Source: Chloroflexota bacterium
Lineage (GTDB): Bacteria; Chloroflexota; Dehalococcoidia; DSTF01; RBG-16-68-14
Assembly (NCBI GenBank): GCA_022561355.1
Contig: JADFRJ010000138.1
Location: 1 to 6,481 of the forward strand
Reading direction: 5' to 3'
DNA length: 6,481 bases
A program made the translations under genes and the position numbers. This document shows positions 1 through 5,315 of the stretch, piece after piece. Each line of letters opens with the position of its first letter. The stretch's first letter is position 1. The notes beneath the pieces were generated by a model that had not been told where the DNA came from, did not search any database, and worked only from the letters and a program-made list of their open reading frames with translations.

Positions 1-149
1 TGGTCCAGCTCCTGCTGCTCTTGTTCGCCGCGACGGACGAGGACGAATGTACTGCCCGCGATGAAGAGGGCGACCAACACGACGCCGACAAACGCGAGGA
101 TCAGCTTGCTCCGCAAGCTAAAGACGATGCTTGCGGGCTCCGCGGACAC
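1..149 (-). CDS. Sensor histidine kinase, N-terminus only (partial)
   Basis: Only the first 49 codons lie in the window; the gene runs off the left edge. It starts with GTG at 149-147, one base after the stop of the response regulator gene. A GGAG Shine-Dalgarno (160-157) lies 7 bases upstream, inside the end of that gene. The visible protein has a short N-terminal cytoplasmic part with basic residues (R13, K15), one strong hydrophobic segment (about residues 16-38), then R39-R40 and a Glu/Gln-rich stretch. This is the usual beginning of a membrane sensor kinase. No kinase motif (H-box, N-box, G-box) is visible, so the call rests on the N-terminal membrane segment and on tight coupling to an OmpR-type regulator. 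It would be the cognate kinase of that regulator. Any other membrane protein is possible but less likely. Confidence 0.7.
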   Translation of the reverse strand, partial: MSAEPASIVFSLRSKLILAFVGVVLVALFIAGSTFVLVRRGEQEQQELD

Positions 150-150
150 G

Positions 151-840
151 CTACTGCTCCGCCGCGAGCCGATAGCCCGTACCCCAGACCGTCTCAATCT
201 TGAGCGGACTGTTCTTGAGCTTCTCTCGCAGGCGCGCGACGTGGACGTCCACCGTGCGCAGCGCGTAGAACGACGTCCCCCACACGAGATCGAGGAGCTG
301 CTCACGGTCGAGCGTCACGTTGGGGAATCGCGCGAATGTCGCGAGCAGGTCGAACTCCTTAGGCGTGAGCGGCACATCGCTGCCGCCGATCTGAGCGTTG
401 CGGCTCGTGAGGTCCATCTCCAGCGCTTCCAGGCTGATGCGCTGTTGTTTCGGCTCCGCGGAACCTCTACCGGCGCGGCGGAGCACGGCCTCCACGCGTG
501 CCAGCAGCTCGTCCGGGTTGAAGGGCTTCGTGATGTAATCGTCGGCGCCGAAGCGCAGGCCGGCGATCTTGTCGATGTCTGACGTGCGAGCGGTGAGCAG
601 CACGATCGGCACGTCGCTCCGGCGGCGCAGCGTCCGGCAGATCTGTAGCCCGTCCGGCCCCGGCATCATGATGTCCAGGATGAGAAGGTCTGGCTGGTGC
701 TCCTTCGTCTTCTTGAGCGCCTCGTCGCCGTCGAAGGCGGTCTCGACGCGAAAGCCCGCCTTCTGCAAATACATGGAGACCAGCTCCACGATGTGTTCAT
801 CGTCGTCCGCCACCAGTATCAGTTCGTCGTTCTCGCTCAT
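151..840 (-). CDS. OmpR/PhoB-family two-component response regulator
   Basis: A 229-residue DNA-binding response regulator of normal family length. The receiver domain (about 5-120) shows the acidic pocket D12/D13, phospho-acceptor D56 in LLILDIMMPG, switch residues T83 and Y102, and K105 in the KPF motif. The winged-helix effector domain (about 134-228) ends with the recognition helix RTVDVHVARLREKL (195-208) and the family-typical WGTGYR wing. Established knowledge of the family: phosphorylation at the Asp dimerises the protein and it binds direct repeats near promoters. It sits between the ABC transporter genes and the kinase start on the same strand, so it probably controls this operon. 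The ATG at 840 has only a partial Shine-Dalgarno (AGGCGAG, 7 bases upstream). No key residue is missing. The input signal cannot be told from the sequence. Confidence 0.96.
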   Translation of the reverse strand: MSENDELILVADDDEHIVELVSMYLQKAGFRVETAFDGDEALKKTKEHQPDLLILDIMMPGPDGLQICRTLRRRSDVPIVLLTARTSDIDKIAGLRFGADDYITKPFNPDELLARVEAVLRRAGRGSAEPKQQRISLEALEMDLTSRNAQIGGSDVPLTPKEFDLLATFARFPNVTLDREQLLDLVWGTSFYALRTVDVHVARLREKLKNSPLKIETVWGTGYRLAAEQ

Positions 841-899
841 GTAACGGCTCGCCTATTCAGGTCGTAGCAGACCACCGGCCGCGCTGCATCTGAGCAGGG

Positions 900-1697
900 T
901 CAGCGTCCCAGTTCATCAAGCCCCTTCCTTAGAGTATCGAAGAAGCCGCGTCTGAGGCGCGAACCGCCTGCCGGCACCGGCTCCTCCGGCTGCTCCTTCC
1001 TTTGCATCGTTGACGAGACGATCTTGCCGTCGCTCATCTCCAGGACCATGTCCGCCGTCGCGGCGACAGCTTCGTCGTGCGTCGCGATTAACACGCTCCG
1101 GTTGTCCGCCCGCAGGCTGCGGAGCAGATCGATGATCAGCCGGCCGGTTTTCGAGTCCAAGTTGGCCGTCGGCTCGTCCGCCAGAAGCAGCGGCGGATCG
1201 TTTGCCAACGCCCTCGCGATCGCCACCCGCTGCTGCTCGCCGCCGGAGAGCTTGGCTGGCCGGCGATCGTGCCGGTCCTCGGCCAGCCCGACACGTTCCA
1301 ACAACTCGCCGGCTCGCCCGTTCGAGCTAACGCCTGCTAGCTCCATGGGAAGCGTAACATTCTCGATCGCCGACAGCTGTGGTATGAGGTTGAACTGCTG
1401 GAAGACGAACCCTACCTTCTCTCGTCGGTAGAACACTTCTTGGCTTCCGCTCAGGTGGCTCACGCTGATCCCGTCGACGATTAGCTCGCCAGAGTCTAAT
1501 CGGTCCAGCGCACCCAACAGGTTCAGTAGCGTACTCTTACCGCAACCGCTGGGCCCTTGGAGGGCAACGATCGCGTACCTGGGGAGGCGAAAGCTCACAC
1601 CGTCCACGGCCTTGACCGTCGTTGGGCCGCTCGCAAAGTGCTTCATCAGACCTTCGGCGATGACGATGTCCCCGCGTTCGTCTTGTACGTCATTCAT
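900..1697 (-). CDS. ABC transporter ATP-binding protein, MacB/LolD type
   Basis: A 265-residue cytoplasmic ATPase that would power the permease encoded just upstream. All nucleotide-binding motifs are present: Walker A GPSGCGKST (48-56), Q-loop FVFQQF (97-102), signature LSGGEQQ (150-156), Walker B LLLADE (170-175), D-loop around NLD (179-181) and the H-loop His207. The closely spaced motifs and the ENVTLPMEL stretch are typical of the LolD/MacB/FtsE group. The start ATG (1697-1695) lies inside the last codons of the permease gene (overlap ATGAATGA), with a strong GGAGGTG Shine-Dalgarno 7 bases upstream, which indicates translational coupling. The protein is about 35 residues longer than a minimal LolD: after residue 229 comes a charged, Pro-containing linker and a basic amphipathic tail (RLRRGFFDTLRKGLDELGR). 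The substrate cannot be read from the ATPase. Confidence 0.95.
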   Translation of the reverse strand: MNDVQDERGDIVIAEGLMKHFASGPTTVKAVDGVSFRLPRYAIVALQGPSGCGKSTLLNLLGALDRLDSGELIVDGISVSHLSGSQEVFYRREKVGFVFQQFNLIPQLSAIENVTLPMELAGVSSNGRAGELLERVGLAEDRHDRRPAKLSGGEQQRVAIARALANDPPLLLADEPTANLDSKTGRLIIDLLRSLRADNRSVLIATHDEAVAATADMVLEMSDGKIVSSTMQRKEQPEEPVPAGGSRLRRGFFDTLRKGLDELGR

Positions 1698-3078
1698 AGC
1701 GCAGCACCTCCGCCGGCTTCACTCGACTCGCGTACCAGGCCGGTACAACTGTTGCCAGCACGGCCAACCCAAGCGCAATCACCAGCGCAAAGCCGAAGAT
1801 CTCCGGCGAGACCGCAACATCGACGTCGCCCAGGAAACCCCCCGCGCCACCACCGAATCCTCCACAGCCGCCGCCTCCCGGTCCACCACCGCCGCCGGGG
1901 CCACCACCTCCGAAGCCACCCGTCCCCGCAGGATCGCTGACTAAGCCGTTTGCCACCGTCTGCGCGAGAGGGAAGGTGATAAGCGCACCGAGGATCGCAG
2001 CCACCACGCTCGCAAAGACGGTCTCGACTCCGAACTGTCCTATGACGTGCCAGTTCGACGCGCCGATCGACTTGAGGATGCCGATCTCCTTCACACGCTG
2101 TCTGACGACCAATCCGACCGAGAAAAGGATGACCGCCGCGCTCGCGACCAGCGCAGCGACCATGCCGATCTGGCTGCTGCTCTTCGCGTCGGAGATCGGT
2201 CCCGCGATGGCGTCGAAGGCCGAGAGCTGTGTGGTTACATCGACGACGTCTTCGCCCAGCAGCAGGCGGATTTCGTTCGCGACCTGCTCGACGTTATCTA
2301 CGCTGTCCACTACAGCGATCGCCTGATCGACCTCGCCTCCGCGATCGAACAGAGCCTGCGCGGTCTTGAGCGGAAGGAAGAGCGCGTTGCCGCCGAACTG
2401 CGTTCCGGTGGTGAAGATGCCGACGACCTCGATGCTCTCAGCCTCGATCTCGAACGTGCTGCCGACTCTCAAGCCGTTGCCCTCAGCGAGACTATCGCCG
2501 AGCACCGCGACGTTGGCATCGGCTTCGTCCTCGTTGAACGTCCGTCCAGCGATGAATTCCGGATCGGTGACACCGATTGTCGTGAGCGAGTTGGGATCGT
2601 CCGTGCCCGTCACGAACACCGGGAACGTGAAGTCTGCGTTCGCGAACTGGCCACCCTGGGGCTGAATAGCGGACTGCAAACCTTCTCCCGCGTATTGCTC
2701 CGTCAGCGTTCTTGAGATGCCGAGAACATGGTCGATCGTTCCAAGCTGATCGATGTCTGCCTCCACCAGCCCGCTGGCCACATCGTCAGCGTCGGCAGCA
2801 CCTTGGTCAGCGGCGTTGTTGCCGTTCTGGCCTGGGGGCCCTCCGCCACCGCCTCCGAAGCCACCCCTGAAGAAGCCGCCTCCGAAGGTGCCCGCAGGCG
2901 TCACCGTGATGCCGCTGCCGACCTCACCTCTGATCTCATCCAGGCGGTCAGCAAAGGCGCCGTTGACAGTGATCATGATCAGCGTCAGCCCCACGCTCAC
3001 CGCCAGCACCGCGATCAGCAGGCCGGTCCTGAGGGGGCTACGCACGAGCGTTCGGAATGCGCGCCTAACGGTTTTCAT
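1690..3078 (-). CDS. MacB/FtsX-type ABC transporter permease with glycine-rich loops
   Basis: A 462-residue permease with the MacB-like layout: one N-terminal membrane segment (about 18-40), a large extracytoplasmic domain (about 41-303), then three membrane segments (about 304-326, 352-374, 427-449). The conserved coupling region VKEIGILKSIGAS (329-341) and the C-terminal P-x-x-V-L-R-Y-E ending are FtsX/MacB features. The ATG at 3078 is preferred over an in-frame ATG at 3135 because it has a strong AGGGGAGG Shine-Dalgarno and puts a basic segment (KTVRRAFRTLVRS) directly before the first membrane helix. Two Gly-rich stretches are unusual: residues 65-88 after the first helix, and 386-415 in the outer loop between helices 3 and 4, the latter with a single Cys405. 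The partner ATPase overlaps the 3' end. No MacA-type adaptor gene is in the window. Likely an efflux or envelope-remodelling pump, substrate unknown. Confidence 0.92.
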   Translation of the reverse strand: MKTVRRAFRTLVRSPLRTGLLIAVLAVSVGLTLIMITVNGAFADRLDEIRGEVGSGITVTPAGTFGGGFFRGGFGGGGGGPPGQNGNNAADQGAADADDVASGLVEADIDQLGTIDHVLGISRTLTEQYAGEGLQSAIQPQGGQFANADFTFPVFVTGTDDPNSLTTIGVTDPEFIAGRTFNEDEADANVAVLGDSLAEGNGLRVGSTFEIEAESIEVVGIFTTGTQFGGNALFLPLKTAQALFDRGGEVDQAIAVVDSVDNVEQVANEIRLLLGEDVVDVTTQLSAFDAIAGPISDAKSSSQIGMVAALVASAAVILFSVGLVVRQRVKEIGILKSIGASNWHVIGQFGVETVFASVVAAILGALITFPLAQTVANGLVSDPAGTGGFGGGGPGGGGGPGGGGCGGFGGGAGGFLGDVDVAVSPEIFGFALVIALGLAVLATVVPAWYASRVKPAEVLRYE

Positions 3079-3258
3079 GCTGCCTCCCCTTGCGACATCA
3101 TGCTTAACGACTCGTTGGCGAAAACCGCCCCGCACGCTCGTTCAGCCATATCATTAGTATCGCATCTCCACATGAACCTCTGAAACCTGGAGAGGGAGGC
3201 CAGCGCCTGGGGTGAGGCTCTTGGAACTCCCTCTCCGATTAACACCCTCTATAGCTGT
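3079..3258. other. Intergenic region between secreted-protein gene and permease
   Basis: 180 bases between two genes on the minus strand. It holds a perfect 10-bp inverted repeat close to the stop codon of the secreted-protein gene (listed separately) and the permease Shine-Dalgarno AGGGGAGG directly before 3078. A possible minus-strand -10 box GATACT lies at 3161-3156, but no convincing -35 goes with it, so a separate promoter for the transporter genes is only suggested. I see no small gene here; the possible 19-codon upstream extension of the permease has no good ribosome-binding site. Confidence 0.5.
3189..3236 (-). terminator. Inverted repeat, possible terminator or attenuator
   Basis: The arms 3189-3198 (GGAGAGGGAG) and 3227-3236 (CTCCCTCTCC) are perfect 10-bp reverse complements separated by 28 bases. 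The intervening part contains a smaller hairpin, CCAG-CGC-CTGG (3200-3210). The structure begins 22 bases after the stop codon of the minus-strand secreted-protein gene and stands about 110 bases before the permease start. There is no real T-run on either side, so it is not a standard intrinsic terminator. A partial terminator, an RNA-stabilising 3' structure or a protein-binding palindrome are all possible. Confidence 0.4.
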
Positions 3259-3975
3259 CTAGAAGGTGGGAGCGACTGCCTCCGTCGCATCAGCGCTCTC
3301 GTCTAGAGGGAAGCCACCGTGAAAACGGCCGGAGCCGCTCTGGAACCGGCCGCCTTCGCGAAAGCTACCGAAGCCCGCGCGGTGCTCCGGCGGGCCTTCG
3401 CGGTTGATGCACTCGGCGATTCGTTCCGCCGCGCCGGCGAGCTTCTCGTCAGCCGTCGCCTGGTCGATCCTGCCGCTCTCGACCGCCTCGTCCAGCTTGG
3501 CCTCGATCTCGCCGAGCAGGTAGTCCGTCAGCTCTTGCTCGCTGACGCCGTTCGCCTCAGCGACCTGCACGACGCTCTGGCCACCCTCGATCGCCTCGCG
3601 CAACGCTTCCGGCGTCACGCCGATGAACTCTGCGATGTCCGCGCCGTGGCCGAAGCCGCCTCCATGCCGCTGCATCTTGTGTCCGCGCTGGCCAAAGAAC
3701 GACTCGCCTGACTCGATCGCCTCGCGCCGTTGGGCAGCCTGCTCGTCCGTGATCAGGCCTTCCGCTAACGCAGCATCGACCTGATCAAGGTGCGTCTGCT
3801 CGATCGCGCCCTCCAGCTCGCCCTGCGTAATGCCGAGGTTCTCGGCCAGCCTTCCGACGAAATTGCCCAGCGGTCCGTTGCCGTCCTCGTCGGTCTGCGC
3901 TCCCACAAACCCTATCGTTGCGGCGGCGAGTGCGATAAGCACCACGACGCCGATGCCGATTTTCCACACACCCAT
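3259..3975 (-). CDS. Secreted or membrane-tethered Gly/His-rich helical protein, function unknown
   Basis: A 238-residue protein with an N-terminal hydrophobic segment (about 6-26, ending VGAQ) that is either a signal peptide or a membrane anchor. There is no lipobox. The rest is mostly charged helix made of related units: a G-[IV]-[TS]-x3-L unit at 48, 119 and 143, and a longer D-x-A-[LV]-x-[ES]-G-x-I-[TD] unit at 67-76 and 162-171. A linker rich in His and Gly (H99, H104, H110 in GHKMQRHGGGFGHG) joins the two helical halves. The C-terminus (198-222) is rich in Gly, Phe and Arg with two more His. ATG at 3975 has a good AAGGGAG Shine-Dalgarno. Proteins of this look occur as uncharacterised secreted proteins, some near DUF2680. 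It is first in the transporter/two-component operon. The His residues could bind metal, which is inference only; a Spy/CpxP-like stress role is another guess. Confidence 0.85.
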   Translation of the reverse strand: MGVWKIGIGVVVLIALAAATIGFVGAQTDEDGNGPLGNFVGRLAENLGITQGELEGAIEQTHLDQVDAALAEGLITDEQAAQRREAIESGESFFGQRGHKMQRHGGGFGHGADIAEFIGVTPEALREAIEGGQSVVQVAEANGVSEQELTDYLLGEIEAKLDEAVESGRIDQATADEKLAGAAERIAECINREGPPEHRAGFGSFREGGRFQSGSGRFHGGFPLDESADATEAVAPTF

Positions 3976-4107
3976 TGATGTCTCCCTTCATGCCCTGGTC
4001 CGTGCAGTCCGGTGTGTCCTTAAGCAATGTACGACGGGAGGGGGTCGGAAGTGGTTTCGAAAACGTAACAGTCGTCACACGCTTCATCGGGCGTCTTCTA
4101 CAACCAT

Positions 4108-4137
4108 GTAGGGGCGCCCCTCGGCGCGCCCCACTAC
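4108..4137. repeat. REP-like GC-rich hairpin
   Basis: GTAGGGGCGC (4108-4117) pairs with GCGCCC (4126-4131) and CTAC (4134-4137), leaving a two-base bulge and an 8-base loop; the core GGGGCGCCCC is itself a palindrome. GTAGGGGCG...CGCCCC...CTAC hairpins resemble dispersed intergenic repeats I know from Chloroflexota and other high-GC genomes. Whether this is a multi-copy element cannot be seen from one window. It directly abuts the TATAAT box of selD and occupies where a -35 box would be. Confidence 0.5.
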
Positions 4138-4138
4138 G

Positions 4139-4144
4139 TATAAT
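4139..4144 (+). promoter_or_regulatory. Possible -10 box for selD
   Basis: A perfect TATAAT hexamer lies 33 bases before the selD GTG. At 16-18 bases upstream there is only GC-rich hairpin sequence and no TTGACA-like -35, and there is no extended TG motif. It is therefore a plausible but unsupported promoter element, which might need an activator. Confidence 0.35.
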
Positions 4145-4160
4145 CAGATCATCTACGACG

Positions 4161-4171
4161 AGAGGGGGTGA
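4161..4171 (+). promoter_or_regulatory. Strong Shine-Dalgarno that fixes the selD start
   Basis: AGAGGGGGTGA is an almost complete anti-16S match, 6 bases before GTG at 4178. It sets the start upstream of the in-frame UGA. There is no reason for such a site here unless translation proceeds from 4178 through the UGA. Confidence 0.85.
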
Positions 4172-4177
4172 TCGCTT

Positions 4178-5227
4178 GTGACGAAGAAGGAAGTGCGGCT
4201 GACCAGCCTGGCGTCCTGCGCCGGTTGAGCCGGCAAGGCGGGCATCGCCACGCTGGCGCAGGTCCTGCGCCCACTCCAAGAGATCTTCCCGGCCGCTAGC
4301 CACCCCGACCTCCTGATCGGGCTGGACGGTCCGGACGACGCCGCCGTCTACAAGCTCAGCGATGAGCTGGCGCTTGTGCTGACGGTCGACTTCTTCCCGC
4401 CCGTCGTCGACGACCCGTACACCTACGGGGCGGTGGCCGCCGCGAACGCCATGAGCGACGTCTACGCCATGGGCGGCGAAGTGCTGCTCGCGCTCCAGGT
4501 CGTGGGCTTCCCCGAAGACCAGCCCGTGGAGATTCTCACCGAGATCTTCCGCGGAGGCGCGGAGAAGGTCGCCGAGGCCGGCGGCGTGATCGTCGGCGGC
4601 CACACGCTGTTAGACGAGGAGCCGAAATACGGCCTCGCCGTCACCGGCACCGTCCACCCAGACTCAATCCTGCGCAAGTCCGGCGCCCAGCCCGGCGACG
4701 TCCTGCTGTTGACGAAGGCGCTGGGCACCGGCATCGTACTGACGGCGGCGGGAGCCGACGAATGCGCGCCAGAGCACCTGCAAGCAACCGTCGACAGCAT
4801 GCTGCGGTTGAACCGGCACCCGTCGCATCTCGCTAAGGAGGCTAACGCGCACGCCTGCACCGACGTCACCGGCTTCGGCCTGATCGGTCACGCCGAGGAG
4901 ATGGCGCACGCGAGCGGCGTCCGCGTCGTGATCGACGCGTCACAGGCGCCCGCCCTCCCCGGCGCAATGCAGTACATCAGCCAGGGTCACATCACGGGCG
5001 GCGCCAGCCGCAACCGCGAGGGCGTCGCCGGCAAGGTAGAGATCGCGGACGGCGTCTCGGAGGAGATCGAGCATCTGCTCTACGACGCGCAGACCTCGGG
5101 CGGCCTGCTGCTATGCGTCGCGCCGGAGAGCGCCGACGCTCTGGCGTCCGCCCTTGAGGCCGACGACTTCCTCGCCGCGCGCATCGGCCGCATCGAAGAG
5201 GGCGCGGGCCTGAGGATAGAGGCATAG
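4178..5227 (+). CDS. selD: Selenide,water dikinase (selenophosphate synthetase), selenocysteine-containing
   Basis: SelD makes selenophosphate from selenide and ATP, the selenium donor for selenocysteine and 2-selenouridine in tRNA. The frame from GTG 4178 gives 349 residues with one in-frame UGA read as Sec17; the E. coli enzyme is 347 residues with Cys17 at the same place. The N-terminus matches the family: V-R-L-T at 6-9, then the active-site loop A-G-U-A-G-K with catalytic Sec17 and Lys20. Further landmarks are GLDGPDDAAVY (48-58), TVDFF (69-73), NAMSDVYAMGG (90-100), GGHT (140-143), CTDVTGFGLIGH (227-238, D229 aligning with E. coli D227), GGASRN (274-279) and YDAQTSGGLL (302-311). E. coli Cys19 is Gly here, but I recall a G-C/U-A-A-K loop in Aquifex-type SelD, so this may be a normal subtype. 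Starting at GTG 4376 would lose the whole catalytic loop and part of the ATP-binding region. Confidence 0.95.
4226..4228 (+). other. In-frame UGA recoded as selenocysteine (Sec17)
   Basis: The TGA codon is flanked by GCC-GGT before and GCC-GGC-AAG after, giving A-G-U-A-G-K. It falls exactly on the Cys/Sec catalytic position of SelD, three residues before the conserved Lys20. Conserved SelD sequence continues in the same frame on both sides with no shift, which argues against a nonsense mutation. Confidence 0.93.
4229..4257 (+). promoter_or_regulatory. SECIS candidate 1, hairpin starting directly after the UGA
   Basis: Lower stem GCCGGC (4229-4234) with GCTGGC (4252-4257), six pairs including one G-U; a 2x2 internal loop; upper stem GGCG (4237-4240) with CGCC (4246-4249); apical loop GGCAT, which starts with G as bacterial SECIS loops do. 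Its loop begins 12 bases after the UGA, closer than the 16-37 bases I recall for the bacterial consensus. It excludes candidate 2 because they share 4255-4257. Confidence 0.45.
4255..4271 (+). promoter_or_regulatory. SECIS candidate 2, perfect 7-bp hairpin with GUC loop
   Basis: GGCGCAG (4255-4261) pairs perfectly with CTGCGCC (4265-4271) around the triloop GTC. The loop begins 33 bases after the UGA, inside the recalled bacterial SECIS range, and opens with GU, the two loop bases that E. coli SelB reads in fdhF. It is the better fit by spacing and loop. No folding was run. Confidence 0.55.
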
Positions 5228-5270
5228 CGCACGGACGATCTAGTAAACTTGTCGCGTAGAGAATAGTTCG

Positions 5271-5298
5271 TAGGTCGGGGTCTTCAGACCCCGCCACC
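5271..5298. repeat. REP-like hairpin between selD and the lipoprotein gene
   Basis: CGGGGTCT (5276-5283) and AGACCCCG (5286-5293) are perfect 8-bp reverse complements around a 2-base centre; GGT (5273-5275) can also pair with ACC (5296-5298) past a CC bulge. It lies 43 bases after the selD stop and 18 bases before the next start. There is no T-run, so it is not a classic terminator. The GTAGGTCGGGGTCT...AGACCCCG look is that of a dispersed hairpin repeat, which cannot be proven from one copy. Confidence 0.5.
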
Positions 5299-5315
5299 AG
5301 CGCGAGGACACGAGC

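Larger units (their letters stand above)
4030..4169 (+). repeat. Pair of 16-base near-identical direct repeats
   Basis: TACGACGGGAGGGGGT at 4030-4045 and TACGACGAGAGGGGGT at 4154-4169 differ at one position. The second copy contains the selD ribosome-binding site. The first copy is followed after 5 bases by GTG and a five-codon frame ending in TAA at 4066-4068. The flanks of the two copies are not alike, so the repeated unit is short. Confidence 0.6.
3976..4177. other. Divergent intergenic region
   Basis: 202 bases between the minus-strand operon and the plus-strand selD; promoters for both must lie here or inside the genes. It contains a TTTCGAAA palindrome (4055-4062), a REP-like GC-rich hairpin (4108-4137), a TATAAT box (4139-4144), and two copies of a 16-base Shine-Dalgarno-containing segment (4030-4045 and 4154-4169). 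For the minus-strand operon a weak -10 candidate TACATT (4030-4025) is visible without a good -35. No RNA gene or riboswitch was recognised. Confidence 0.5.

Noticed and set aside
61..582. Plus-strand frame of 173 codons opposite the response regulator
   Set aside because: It lies wholly antisense to an OmpR-type regulator with all conserved residues.
841..899. Terminator between the ATPase and response regulator genes
   Set aside because: Only a 4-bp GGTC/GACC hairpin can be drawn and there is no T-run; the genes most likely share a transcript.
1844..1921. CRISPR or tandem-repeat array suggested by repeated CCACC/CCGCC triplets
   Set aside because: The repeats are the antisense of Gly codons in the permease, without regular units or spacers.
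2047..2715. Plus-strand frame of 222 codons opposite the permease
   Set aside because: It is antisense to the permease outer domain; the Arg/Asp/Glu-rich composition and lack of a ribosome-binding site mark it as a shadow.
3079..3135. Upstream ATG at 3135 as the permease start
   Set aside because: It adds 19 residues with no family match and lacks a good ribosome-binding site, while ATG 3078 has AGGGGAGG at the right distance.
4226..4228. selD as a pseudogene broken by a nonsense codon
   Set aside because: The stop is UGA, it falls exactly on the catalytic Cys/Sec codon, the frame is conserved on both sides, and SECIS-like hairpins follow.
3785..4603. Minus-strand frame of 272 codons overlapping selD and the secreted-protein gene
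   Set aside because: It is antisense to clearly conserved selD sequence and out of frame with the secreted protein; its composition (His/Arg/Asp-rich) is typical of a GC-rich shadow frame.
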